From positions 1 through 64,000 of the forward strand of contig NZ_JAQGLB010000011.1 in assembly GCF_027853965.1 (NCBI RefSeq): a DNA stretch of 64,000 bases. Reading direction: 5' to 3'. Below, piece by piece: positions 36,108-44,434 of the stretch; within the stretch, counting starts at the first letter, position 1; each line of letters begins with the position of its first letter. This DNA comes from Saccharopolyspora indica. Its GTDB lineage: Bacteria; Actinomycetota; Actinomycetes; Mycobacteriales; Pseudonocardiaceae. A model generated the notes under the pieces. It was given only the letters and a program-made list of their open reading frames with translations. It searched no databases and was not told the DNA's origin. The position numbers were made by a program, and so were the translations under genes.

Positions 36108-37172
36108 ATGGTCATTGTCATGAGTCCCAGCGCCACCGACGCCGATATCCGGGCCATCGTGTCGAAGGTGCGGGCTGCCGGGGGAGAGGCGTTCATCAGC
36201 CGCGGTGATCGGCACGCCGTCATCGTGCTGCTCGGCGACGTCGAACTGTTCGCCGGGCTCAACCTCGGCCGGATGGCCGGCGTTCTCCGGGTCATGCGGG
36301 TGTCCACGAGCTACAAGCTGGTCAGCCGGGAGCACCACCCGGAGCGCTCGGTGGTCGACGTCGCGGGAGTGCCGATCGGCCCGGACAACTTCACCGTGAT
36401 CGCCGGTCCGTGCGCCGTGGAGTCGGCGGAGCAGACCGCGGCGGCGGCGGAGCTGGCGATGCGGGCCGGGGCGACGTTGCTGCGCGGCGGTGCGTACAAA
36501 CCCCGCACCTCGCCGTACGCGTTCCAGGGCCTGGGCGAGCGCGGGCTGCGCATCCTGGCCGAGGTGCGAGCCGAGACCGGGTTGCCGATCGTGACCGAGG
36601 TCGTCGACGCCGACGACGTCGACGTGGTCGCCGAGCACGCCGACATGCTGCAGATCGGCACCCGCAACATGCAGAACTTCGCGCTGCTGCAAGCTGCTGG
36701 TGCGGTCGGCAAACCGGTGCTGCTCAAGCGCGGGATGAACGCGACGATCGAGGAGTGGTTGCTGGCCGCGGAGTACATCGCCCAGCGCGGGAACCTCAAC
36801 ATCGTGCTGTGCGAGCGCGGTATTCGCACGTTCGAGAAGGCCACCCGCAACACGCTGGACATCTCGGCGGTCCCGGTGGCCCAGTACCTCTCGCACCTGC
36901 CGGTGATCATCGATCCGTCGCACTCCGGCGGGCGGCGGGAGCTGGTGCTGCCGCTGAGCCGGGCGGCGGTGGTGGCCGGGGCGGACGGCGTCATCGTCGA
37001 CGTGCACCCCGCTCCGGAAACGGCGAAGTGCGACGGCCCGCAGGCCCTCGTCGGGGCGGACACCGACGAGCTGGCCGATTCGATGGCCAGGCTGGCCGAG
37101 TTCATGGGGCGGCAGCTGACCAGCAGGCAACCGGTCCACCTGGTCCCGTCCGGCGCGCGGTTGACCGCCTGA
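36108..37172 (+). CDS. 3-deoxy-7-phosphoheptulonate (DAHP) synthase, type I-beta with N-terminal regulatory-like domain
   Basis: 354 residues. An N-terminal ferredoxin-like (ACT-like) segment of ~75 residues precedes a KDO8P/DAHP synthase barrel with FTVIAGPCAVES, LRGGAYKPRTSPYAFQG and the metal/substrate motif IIDPSHSGGRR. This order matches Thermotoga/Bacillus-type enzymes. The reaction joins PEP and erythrose-4-phosphate to start the shikimate pathway. A cluster copy would raise supply of chorismate and 4-hydroxyphenylpyruvate for the hydroxymandelate branch encoded at 46.6 kb. Confidence 0.93.
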   Translation: MVIVMSPSATDADIRAIVSKVRAAGGEAFISRGDRHAVIVLLGDVELFAGLNLGRMAGVLRVMRVSTSYKLVSREHHPERSVVDVAGVPIGPDNFTVIAGPCAVESAEQTAAAAELAMRAGATLLRGGAYKPRTSPYAFQGLGERGLRILAEVRAETGLPIVTEVVDADDVDVVAEHADMLQIGTRNMQNFALLQAAGAVGKPVLLKRGMNATIEEWLLAAEYIAQRGNLNIVLCERGIRTFEKATRNTLDISAVPVAQYLSHLPVIIDPSHSGGRRELVLPLSRAAVVAGADGVIVDVHPAPETAKCDGPQALVGADTDELADSMARLAEFMGRQLTSRQPVHLVPSGARLTA

Positions 37173-37249
37173 ACCCGCGCGGAAGTCCGGTGCGGACGGT
37201 TCGTCCGCGCACCGTCAGCGAATCGGCGACAAGTGAGGAGAACGAGACG

Positions 37250-38428
37250 ATGGGTTCGGATGTTCCGGCTCGGGACGAGCTGGTCCGCCGCGCGGCGGAA
37301 CTCGCGCCGCTGCTGCGCAAGCACGCGAACTGGGCGGAGGACAACCGCCGGCTGCACGACGAGGTGGTCGAAGGGCTCGAGGACGCCGGCATCTTCCGGT
37401 TGCGGGCGCCGAAGCGCTTCGGGGGCTTCGAAGCCGACACCGGGACGCTGGTCGAGGTGGCCGCCGAGCTGGGCCGCGGGGACGGCGCCGCGGCCTGGGT
37501 GGCCAGCGTGTACTGGATTCCCACCTGGATGACGTGCATGTTCCCCGACGCGGTGCAGGAGGAGGTGTTCGCCACTCCGGACGTGCGGGTGTGCGGAACG
37601 CTGAGCCCGAGCGCGATGGCCACCCCGGCCGACGGCGGGATCGTGGTCAACGGCAAGTGGGGGTTCATCAGCGGCGCGCACCACAGCCACTGGCAGGAGA
37701 TCATCGCCGTCTACGCGGCCCCGGACTCCGAGCCCTACCCGGTCGTGGCGCTGGTGCCGATGTCGGACCTGCTGGTCGTCGACGACTGGCACGCGTCGGG
37801 GCTGCGCGGCACCGGCAGCGTGAGCACGGTGGCCAAGGACGTCTTCGTCCCGGCGGAGCGGGTGCTGCCGCTGCCGCAGGTCCTGCAGGGACAGTCGGCC
37901 TCCGCGGAGAACGCGAAGAGCCCGGCGTACCGCACGCCGCTGCTGCCGGTCGCCTCGGCGTCGTCGGTGGGCACCGTGCTCGGTCTCGGCCGGGCCGCGA
38001 AGGAGGTCTTCCTGGAGCGGTTGCCGCACCGCAAGATCACCTACACCGGTTACGAGAGCCAGCGCGAAGCCCCGCTGACCCACCACCAGGTCGCCGAGGC
38101 CGCGAACAAGCTCGACGAGGCCGAGTTCCACGCGCACCGCTTGTCGTCCACTGTGGATCGCAAGGGCGCCGAGGGTGCGGAGTGGAAGCTGGTCGAGCGA
38201 GCGCGGGCCAGGGGAGACCTCGGTTCCGTGGTGCGGTTGGTGAAGGAGTCGGTGGACGTGCTCGCCACGGCCAGCGGCGGCTCCTCGGTCTACCGGGACG
38301 TTCCCGTGCAGCGGATCGCCCGGGACGTGCAAGCAGTGCACCTGCACGCGCTGATGCACCCCAACACCAACGCCGAGCTGTACGGCCGCGTGCTCTGCGG
38401 CCTGGAAGCCGACACCGCCTACATCTAG
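37250..38428 (+). CDS. Acyl-CoA-dehydrogenase-fold flavin monooxygenase
   Basis: 392 residues with the class D monooxygenase version of the acyl-CoA dehydrogenase fold (HsaA, ActVA-ORF5 and similar). Signature stretches are RLRAPKRFGGFEADTGT, WVASVYWIPTWMT, GKWGFISGAHHSHWQ and, near the end, GGSSVYRDVPVQRIARDVQA. The last replaces the true dehydrogenase catalytic region. Such enzymes hydroxylate aromatics or polyketides with reduced flavin from a separate reductase; one is encoded 1.5 kb upstream. The substrate could be the core or the aromatic acid. Confidence 0.85.
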   Translation: MGSDVPARDELVRRAAELAPLLRKHANWAEDNRRLHDEVVEGLEDAGIFRLRAPKRFGGFEADTGTLVEVAAELGRGDGAAAWVASVYWIPTWMTCMFPDAVQEEVFATPDVRVCGTLSPSAMATPADGGIVVNGKWGFISGAHHSHWQEIIAVYAAPDSEPYPVVALVPMSDLLVVDDWHASGLRGTGSVSTVAKDVFVPAERVLPLPQVLQGQSASAENAKSPAYRTPLLPVASASSVGTVLGLGRAAKEVFLERLPHRKITYTGYESQREAPLTHHQVAEAANKLDEAEFHAHRLSSTVDRKGAEGAEWKLVERARARGDLGSVVRLVKESVDVLATASGGSSVYRDVPVQRIARDVQAVHLHALMHPNTNAELYGRVLCGLEADTAYI

Positions 38429-38485
38429 GCGGCGCGGCCGCGCGACCAGATCCGGAAGAACTCCCTCCAGCGGAAAGGAACCGAC

Positions 38486-38914
38486 ATGACCACGACCGAA
38501 ACCGCCACCGGCAACGCCGTCGCCGTCACCGACGCGGACAAGGCCGCCGTCGCGGCGCTCTCCCAGCGCGTGGTCGCGGCGTGGGCCTACCACGACGCGA
38601 CGGCCTTCGCCTCGGTGTTCACCGAGGACGGCACCATGATCCTCCCGGGCGTCTACCGCAAGGGGCGCGGCGAGATCGAGGCCTACATGCGGGAGGCCTT
38701 CGACGGCCAGTACCGGGGGACGCAGGTCACCGGCAAGCCGATCGACGTCCGCTTCTTCACCGCGGAGGTCGGGGTGCTGCTGACCATGGGCGGCGTGCTC
38801 GCCGAGGGCGAGACCGAGGTGACGCCGGACAGCGCGATCCGCGCGTCGTGGCTGGTCGTCAAGCGCAACGGCGAGTGGCAGCTGGCCGCCTACCAGAACA
38901 GCCCGCGCGACTGA
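38486..38914 (+). CDS. NTF2-like/SnoaL-fold protein, SgcJ type
   Basis: 142 residues with the SgcJ/NCS-Orf16 style of NTF2-like sequence. An N-terminal helix ([21 protein letters not shown]) leads to [15 protein letters not shown] and [14 protein letters not shown], ending in [21 protein letters not shown]. Homologues are characteristic of nine-membered enediyne clusters (C-1027, neocarzinostatin), where they influence the polyene or core product. Its presence is one of the better arguments for a nine-membered core here. Confidence 0.85.
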   Translation: MTTTETATGNAVAVTDADKAAVAALSQRVVAAWAYHDATAFASVFTEDGTMILPGVYRKGRGEIEAYMREAFDGQYRGTQVTGKPIDVRFFTAEVGVLLTMGGVLAEGETEVTPDSAIRASWLVVKRNGEWQLAAYQNSPRD

Positions 38915-38925
38915 CCGCGGCCCGG

Positions 38926-38980
38926 CCGGTGCGCGGGGCACGCGACTCGCGCACCGGCGGGCGGGGAACCTCCCCGCCCG
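38926..38980 (+). terminator. Tandem hairpins after the SgcJ-like gene
   Basis: Two adjacent perfect dyads follow the gene ending at 38914. The first pairs 38926-38934 with 38949-38957; the second pairs 38958-38966 with 38972-38980 around a five-base loop. There is no U-run, as is common for high-GC actinomycete terminators. They may separate this gene from the FAD monooxygenase gene downstream. Confidence 0.6.
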
Positions 38981-39054
38981 GTGGAAGTCCACTTTCGCGC
39001 CAACCCGCGCGATGAACATCCCTTGGTTCGGCCGAGACGTTGGAGGCGTCTGCG

Positions 39055-40419
39055 ATGGGTGATTTCTTGGGCAGCCGTGCCGTGGTGCTCGGCGGTGGCA
39101 TGGCCGGTCTCCTGGCAGCGCGGGTGCTGTCCGAGCGGTACCGGGAGGTCGTCCTGGTCGACCGGGACGAGCTGGCCGGGGTGACCAGGCCCCGGCGCGG
39201 GGTGCCGCAGGGCAACCACGCGCACGCGCTGCTGGCCCGCGGGCAGCAGATCCTGGACGAGCTGTTCCCCGGCCTGCACGCCGAGCTGACCGCGGCCGGC
39301 GTCCTCAGCTGCGACCTCGCGGGCAACCTGCGCTGGTACTTCAACGGAACACCGCTGCAGCAGGCGCAATCCGGGCTGCTCAGCGTCTCGGCCACCCGCC
39401 CGGTGCTGGAATCGCACGTCCGGGACCGGGTGCTGGGGCTGCCGAACGTGCGGTTGCGCGAGCGGACGGTGATCCAGGGCCTGGTCGCCGACGGTGCGGC
39501 GGTGACCGGTGTCCGCCTGGTGGGCCCGGACCGGTCCACCGCGGACGAGCTGACCGCCGACCTGGTCGTGGACGCCACCGGACGGGGCAGCCGGACCCCG
39601 GTGTGGCTGGCGGAACTGGGCTTCCAGCAGCCCGCCGAGGACCGGGTCAAGATCGACCTGGCCTACACCACGCAGCACTTCCGGCTCGACACCGACCCGT
39701 ACGGGAGCGATCTGTCGATCAACCCGGTGGCGTCCCCGCGCAATCCGCGCGGCGCGTTCTTCGCCAAGCTGCGCGACGGCGTGTCGATGCTGTCGTTGAC
39801 CGGCATGCTCGGCGACCACCCGCCGCGCGACCGCGAGGGCTTCCTGGAGTTCGCCCGGAGCCTGGACGCCCCGGAGATCTACCGGGCGATCCGGACGGCC
39901 GAACCGCTCGACGACGCCGTCACCTTCCGGGTGCCCGCCAGCGTCCGGCGCCGCTACGACAAGCTGTCCCGCTTCCCGTCCGGCCTGCTGGTCATCGGGG
40001 ACGGGGTGTGCGCGTTCAACCCGGTCTACGGGCAGGGCATGACGGTCGCCGCGATGGAGGCGGTCGCACTGGCCGAGCACCTGGCGGGCGGGGAGGTGCG
40101 GCCGCTGGAGTACTTCCGCCGGATCACCCCGATCATCGACGTGCCGTGGGAGATCTCGGTCGGCGGGGACCTGGCGTTCCCGGGCGTCGAGGGGCCGCGC
40201 ACCCTCAAGTCGAGGATGGGCAACGCCTACATGGCGCGGCTGCACGCGGCCGCGCAGCGGGACGGCCGGTTCTCCGAGGCGTTCTTCCGGGTCGCGGGCC
40301 TGATCGACCCGCCGCAAGCGTTGATGCGACCGCGGTTCGTCCTCGACGTGCTGCGGGCGGCCCGCGGTCCGCTGCCTGCCCCGCCGCTGCCGGAGCGGTC
40401 TCGCGACCTGGCTGCCTGA
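39055..40419 (+). CDS. FAD-dependent monooxygenase/epoxidase, copy 1
   Basis: 454 residues from the ATG preceded by TTGGAGG. It has an N-terminal FAD Rossmann motif VVLGGGMAGLLAARVLSERY and a second FAD motif around residue 310 (GLLVIGDGVCAFNPVYGQG), as in geranylgeranyl-reductase/PHBH-like flavoproteins. It is clearly paralogous to the gene at 52554-53918, including the HAHALLARGQQILDELFPG region. Related flavoenzymes in enediyne clusters have been proposed to epoxidise the core, giving the substrate for an epoxide hydrolase. One is present at 60981-62162. Confidence 0.88.
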   Translation: MGDFLGSRAVVLGGGMAGLLAARVLSERYREVVLVDRDELAGVTRPRRGVPQGNHAHALLARGQQILDELFPGLHAELTAAGVLSCDLAGNLRWYFNGTPLQQAQSGLLSVSATRPVLESHVRDRVLGLPNVRLRERTVIQGLVADGAAVTGVRLVGPDRSTADELTADLVVDATGRGSRTPVWLAELGFQQPAEDRVKIDLAYTTQHFRLDTDPYGSDLSINPVASPRNPRGAFFAKLRDGVSMLSLTGMLGDHPPRDREGFLEFARSLDAPEIYRAIRTAEPLDDAVTFRVPASVRRRYDKLSRFPSGLLVIGDGVCAFNPVYGQGMTVAAMEAVALAEHLAGGEVRPLEYFRRITPIIDVPWEISVGGDLAFPGVEGPRTLKSRMGNAYMARLHAAAQRDGRFSEAFFRVAGLIDPPQALMRPRFVLDVLRAARGPLPAPPLPERSRDLAA

Positions 40420-40471
40420 GCTGCGCCGGCCGGCCCCGATCCCGGGGTGAGGATCCGTTCCCGATCGTGCT

Positions 40472-40507
40472 GCTCCGAAGTCGCCGAAGTGCGGCTTCGG
40501 AGCTTTT
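40472..40507 (+). terminator. Rho-independent-type terminator
   Basis: Stem arms GCTCCGAAG (40472-40480) and CTTCGGAGC (40495-40503) are perfectly complementary, and the stem can extend inward with a G-T pair. TTTT follows at 40504-40507. It ends the FAD monooxygenase transcript before the AraC-type gene. Confidence 0.8.
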
Positions 40508-40692
40508 CGGCGTGGCGATCATGAATTGTTCATGATTCGTCCGGCGCATTCTTCACGCCGATGGATGAGCCGTTCCCTTGAACGCGTTCGGGACCGGATC
40601 GGAAAATCGGTTGTGCTCCTCCGCCATGTCCGCGCCTGGGGATTTCATCGTGGTTTTCCGGTGGCGGGGAGCGGGGCACGAGGGGAGAACCG

Positions 40693-41445
40693 ATGAGCGT
40701 GGCGATAGCCGAGGCAGTGGGCCGGGCCATCGATCGGATGCGCCGCGACCTGGCCGAACCGGTCACGGTGGACGAGCTGGCCAGCTCGGCGATGTTCAGC
40801 AAGTACCACTTCACCAGGGTTTTCCGGCAGCACACCGGATTGTCGCCGGCCCGCTTCCTGTCGGCGCTGCGCATCGCGGCGGCCAAGGAGCTGCTGCGGT
40901 CGAGCTCGGCGACCGTCGTCGACATCAGCCACCAGGTCGGCTACAACAGCGTCGGCACGTTCAGCGCCCGGTTCCACCGCAGCGTCGGCATGCCGCCGAG
41001 CGCTTATCGGCGAAACGAGGAAATCACCGGTGCCGCGCAGCGGATCGCACGCCGGAACACGCCGCCGGTGCTGCGCGGGAACATTTCCCCGCACGCCCGG
41101 AAACTGCGCCAGCCGGTGTTCATCGGCTTGTTCCCCGGCCGGATCATGGAGGGCGCGCCGGCCCGCTCCGTCGTGCTGGACTGCGCCGGGCCGTACCAGT
41201 TCGACGACCTGCCCGCGGGGACCTGGCACCTGCTCGCGCACTCGCTGCCCGTCGCCGGTCACCCGGTCGCCGGGCAGTCGCTGGTCGGCGGCGCGGGCCC
41301 GGTGACCATCAAGCGGGGGGTCTCGGCGGGCATCGCGGACTTGCGCCTGCGCCCGCGATGCGCCTTCGACCCGCCGATGCTCAGCGCGTTGCCGGAGCAG
41401 TGCCTGGCCTCGTTCGAACCGCGGGTGGCGCACCGCGCGGGCTGA
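40693..41445 (+). CDS. AraC-type regulator with N-terminal HTH and C-terminal beta-rich domain (copy 2)
   Basis: 250 residues with GGGGAG before the ATG. The two AraC helix-turn-helix units occupy residues ~10-105 (ELASSAMFSKYHFTRVFRQ and VGYNSVGTFSARFHRSVG). A beta-rich C-terminal domain (residues ~140-225) has the same rhythm as copy 1 at 15180-15995, ending in IADLRLRP. Both copies flank the core enediyne genes. It ends facing the antiporter gene and is separated from it by a hairpin. It is probably a cluster regulator; the ligand, if any, is unknown. Confidence 0.85.
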   Translation: MSVAIAEAVGRAIDRMRRDLAEPVTVDELASSAMFSKYHFTRVFRQHTGLSPARFLSALRIAAAKELLRSSSATVVDISHQVGYNSVGTFSARFHRSVGMPPSAYRRNEEITGAAQRIARRNTPPVLRGNISPHARKLRQPVFIGLFPGRIMEGAPARSVVLDCAGPYQFDDLPAGTWHLLAHSLPVAGHPVAGQSLVGGAGPVTIKRGVSAGIADLRLRPRCAFDPPMLSALPEQCLASFEPRVAHRAG

Positions 41446-41453
41446 CGCGCTGG

Positions 41454-41488
41454 ACCGCACCACCGCGTGCGATCCGCGGTGGTGCGGT
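41454..41488. terminator. Bidirectional terminator hairpin
   Basis: The 14-base arms at 41454-41467 and 41475-41488 are perfect reverse complements around a seven-base loop. The hairpin lies in the 50-base gap between two convergent genes, so it can stop transcription from both sides. Confidence 0.75.
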
Positions 41489-41495
41489 TCCGCGC

Positions 41496-42947
41496 TCAGA
41501 ACGAGGGCTGGGACCGGACCAGCGGGGCGTCGTCGTCGAGGCCCGCCACCGCCGACCGGGCCGGGGGAGCGGACGAGCCCTTCGCCGGCCACGAGCGGAA
41601 GAGGCGGACGAGCGGTGCGGTCATCACCGTGGAGACCAGCGCCATCAGCACGAGGATGGTGAACAGCTGCTGGGACAGGACGCCCAGGTCGAGCCCGATG
41701 TTGAGCACCACCAGCTCGGTCAGGCCCCGGCAGTTCAGCAGCGCGCCCACCTGCAGCGCGCGGGGCCAGGGCTCGCCCAGCGCGCGCGCCGCGACCGCGG
41801 AGCTGGCCAGCTTGCCGACCACCGCGACCAGCACGACGGCCAGGAACCACAGCCACGACGTCGGCTCGGCGAACAGCTGGCCGAGGTCGGTTCGCAAGCC
41901 GCTGTAGGCGAAGAACAGCGGCAGCAGCAGCGTGGTGGTGAACCCGCTGATCGTCTCCTGCACCCGGTCGGTGAGCGCGTTGTCGCGGGGGAAGACGATG
42001 CCGAACAGGAATGCGCCGAACATCGCGTGCACGCCGATCCACTCGGTGGCCATCGCGCACAGCAGCACCCCGGTCAGCGCGAGCGGCATGGCGGCGCGCA
42101 GGCGCTTCTCGCTGGCGCCTTCGACGAACCGGTTCAGCAGCGGCCGCACCACGAGCAGCAGCAGGCCGGTGAACAGCGCGGTCGCGACGATGGTGACCGC
42201 CACGCCGGACAACGACGAGGCCGTCGTCAGCGCGATGGTCAGCGCCAGCAGCGTCCACGCCGTGACGTCGTCGACCACCGCGCAGGTGATCGCCAGCACG
42301 CCGGTCTCGGTCCCGAACATGCGCAGCTCCACCAGCAGCCGCAGCAGCACCGGCAAGGCCGTCACGCTCATCGACACCCCGAGGAACATCGCGAACGGCA
42401 GCTGGCCGACGCCCGCCGGGGCGAGGGTCCGGTGCGCGACCAGCGCGAGCAGGATGCCGAGCAGGAACGGGGTGGCGATGCTGACGTGGCTGATCACCAG
42501 CGCGAGCCGACCGCGCCCGCGGATCAGCCTGGTGTCCAGGTGCAGCCCGGCGAGGAAGACGAACAGCGCGATGCCCAGCTGGGCGAGCAGGTTCAGGGCG
42601 GGCAGGCCGGAGGCGGGCAGCAGGAACTCCGCGAGCGTCGGTGACAGCGCGCCCAGCACCGACGGGCCCAACACCACACCGGCGGCGATCTCCCCGACGA
42701 CGGAGGGCTGACCGAGGCGCTGCGTCAGCCAGCCCGCCGCCTTGCACGCGGCCAGCACGGTGGCGGTGGTGAGCAGGAACTCGGCCAGCGGGAAGCCGAG
42801 CGCGGCGCTCGTGGTGCCGGTGGAGCTGTCCATCCTCGACACCAGCGCGACGGTGATGGACACCGGCACCACCGCCAGCAGGACGTAAACGCCCCACGCC
42901 TGCAGTCCGCGCCCGGTTCGCCGCTTGGCTGCGGGGTGATTGGACAT
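41496..42947 (-). CDS. CPA2-type cation/proton antiporter
   Basis: 483 residues with about 13 hydrophobic segments and the Na_H_exchanger family pattern. Motifs are GEIAAGVVLGPSVLGAL, GIALFVFLAGLHLD, CAVVDDVTAWTLLALT (paired aspartates of the ion site) and LLNCRGLTELVVLNIGL. The start has GGAGG upstream. Antiporters of this type occur in nine-membered enediyne clusters as candidate efflux or self-resistance proteins. It is the last gene of the leftward block but is separated from the halogenase by a hairpin. Confidence 0.9.
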   Translation of the reverse strand: MSNHPAAKRRTGRGLQAWGVYVLLAVVPVSITVALVSRMDSSTGTTSAALGFPLAEFLLTTATVLAACKAAGWLTQRLGQPSVVGEIAAGVVLGPSVLGALSPTLAEFLLPASGLPALNLLAQLGIALFVFLAGLHLDTRLIRGRGRLALVISHVSIATPFLLGILLALVAHRTLAPAGVGQLPFAMFLGVSMSVTALPVLLRLLVELRMFGTETGVLAITCAVVDDVTAWTLLALTIALTTASSLSGVAVTIVATALFTGLLLLVVRPLLNRFVEGASEKRLRAAMPLALTGVLLCAMATEWIGVHAMFGAFLFGIVFPRDNALTDRVQETISGFTTTLLLPLFFAYSGLRTDLGQLFAEPTSWLWFLAVVLVAVVGKLASSAVAARALGEPWPRALQVGALLNCRGLTELVVLNIGLDLGVLSQQLFTILVLMALVSTVMTAPLVRLFRSWPAKGSSAPPARSAVAGLDDDAPLVRSQPSF

Positions 42948-43053
42948 CGGGTCGACCTCCCGTGCGGTCCGTGATTCGGTGACCGGCGCACGTCGGCCGG
43001 AGCCGCGATGCCTCGCGCGGCTCCGGCCGAGCCGGTCGTGCTGTGCTCCGGGG

Positions 43054-43093
43054 CGGAACGGCCCGCGGAATCCGCTTCCACCGGGCCGTTCCG
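43054..43093 (-). terminator. Terminator hairpin after the halogenase gene
   Basis: Twelve-base arms CGGAACGGCCCG (43054-43065) and CGGGCCGTTCCG (43082-43093) are perfectly complementary. They lie just past the leftward halogenase stop, before the antiporter gene. Confidence 0.7.
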
Positions 43094-43111
43094 GGTTCCC
43101 GGAGCGGCCGT

Positions 43112-44386
43112 TCAGGCGACCTCCTGGTTGCGGCGGGCCTCCGCCACGATCTTGGCCCCCGACATCGTGTTCGGGTCGTCGAAGATCTCGTGCACTCCCG
43201 CGACCCCGGACAGCATGGTCGCGAAGTCGATCTTGCGCGGGCGGAGCTTGCCAGGGTCCAGCGTCTGCTGCGCCTTCTCCCAGTACTCCTCCTTGCGCAG
43301 CGTGCGGTCGTAGAAGAACCGGACGAACTCCAGCAGGGAGCCCAGGAAGTCCCGGTAGTTCTGCTCGTACCGGCTCAGCAGCTGCTCCTCGGCGCCGGGG
43401 TCGCGCAGCACCTCGTCGGCGGTCTCGGCCAGGCCCTTGGCCCCGCGCAGCGCCAGGCCGACCCCGGTCGACAGCAGCGGGTCGATGAACGCCGCGGCGT
43501 CGCCGACCGAAGCCCACCCCGGCCCGTGGAACTTCGTGCAGGTGTAGGACCAGTCCTTGATGGTGCGGAAGGCCGCGACCCGGGTCGCGCCCGAGGTCAG
43601 CGAGCGGACCTCCTCGGCCTGCGACAGCTCGCTGGCGTACAGCTCCTCCAGCGACATGCCCGACTTCTTGTACTCCTCGATCGGCGTCACGTAGCCGACG
43701 CTGGTGGTGCCGTCGTTGAGCGGGATGAACCAGAACCACCCGTTGGGCCGGTTCTCGGTCACGGTGTCCCCGGCGCGCGTGCCGCCGTAGCGCTTGCAGT
43801 TCTGGAAGTAGGTCCACACCGCGATGTTGCGCAGGTCGTCGTGGTACTCGATCAGGTCGAAGCGCCGGGCCAGCAGGTGCGACTGCCCGGAGGCGTCCAC
43901 CACCAACCGGCACCCGACCTCGGTCGGCTCCGCCGCGCCCTTCTGCTGGTAGCGGACGCCGACCGCGCGGTCGCCGTCGAACAGCACCTCCTTGACGGCG
44001 GTCTCCTCGAGGACGGTGGCCCCGAGCTCGCGCGCGCGGGTCAGCAGCAGCGCGTCGAAGTCGGCACGGCGGACCTGGTAGGCGTACTCGTAGTCGGCGG
44101 CCTCCCGGAAGCGGAAGTCCCAGGTGCCCTGGTTCTTCCCCCAGAGCAGGGTGCCCCCGTACTTCTTGAGGAAACCCATGTCGTCCAACCGCTGCCGCAG
44201 CCCCAGCGCCTCCAGCGTCGGCATCGATCCGGTGATCAACGACTCGCCGATGTGGTAGCGCGGGAACTTCTCCTTCTCCAGCACGAGAACCCGGTGGCCG
44301 CGCTGCGCCAGCAGCCCCGCCGTCCCCGAGCCCGCGGGACCGCCACCGATCACCACGACGTCGAACTCGTCCCTGCCGTTGGTCAT
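43112..44386 (-). CDS. FAD-dependent phenol halogenase acting on carrier-bound substrate (SgcC3-like)
   Basis: 424 residues. FAD motif GGGPAGSGTAG is at 14-24, and the halogenase-specific WxWxIP signature is at 217-222 (WFWFIP). KFPRYHIGESL is typical of PltA/SgcC3-type enzymes. In C-1027 SgcC3 chlorinates beta-tyrosine tethered to a carrier protein. Here the gene lies 48 bases downstream of the A-PCP didomain gene on the same strand, which points to the same kind of tethered phenolic substrate. The likely product is a 3-chloro-4-hydroxyphenyl group. Reduced FAD probably comes from the reductase at 35204-35788. Confidence 0.93.
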   Translation of the reverse strand: MTNGRDEFDVVVIGGGPAGSGTAGLLAQRGHRVLVLEKEKFPRYHIGESLITGSMPTLEALGLRQRLDDMGFLKKYGGTLLWGKNQGTWDFRFREAADYEYAYQVRRADFDALLLTRARELGATVLEETAVKEVLFDGDRAVGVRYQQKGAAEPTEVGCRLVVDASGQSHLLARRFDLIEYHDDLRNIAVWTYFQNCKRYGGTRAGDTVTENRPNGWFWFIPLNDGTTSVGYVTPIEEYKKSGMSLEELYASELSQAEEVRSLTSGATRVAAFRTIKDWSYTCTKFHGPGWASVGDAAAFIDPLLSTGVGLALRGAKGLAETADEVLRDPGAEEQLLSRYEQNYRDFLGSLLEFVRFFYDRTLRKEEYWEKAQQTLDPGKLRPRKIDFATMLSGVAGVHEIFDDPNTMSGAKIVAEARRNQEVA

Positions 44387-44434
44387 GTGTCCTCCGTTCG
44401 ATTCCCCGGTGGGGGAAGGATTTCCGGCTCGGTG

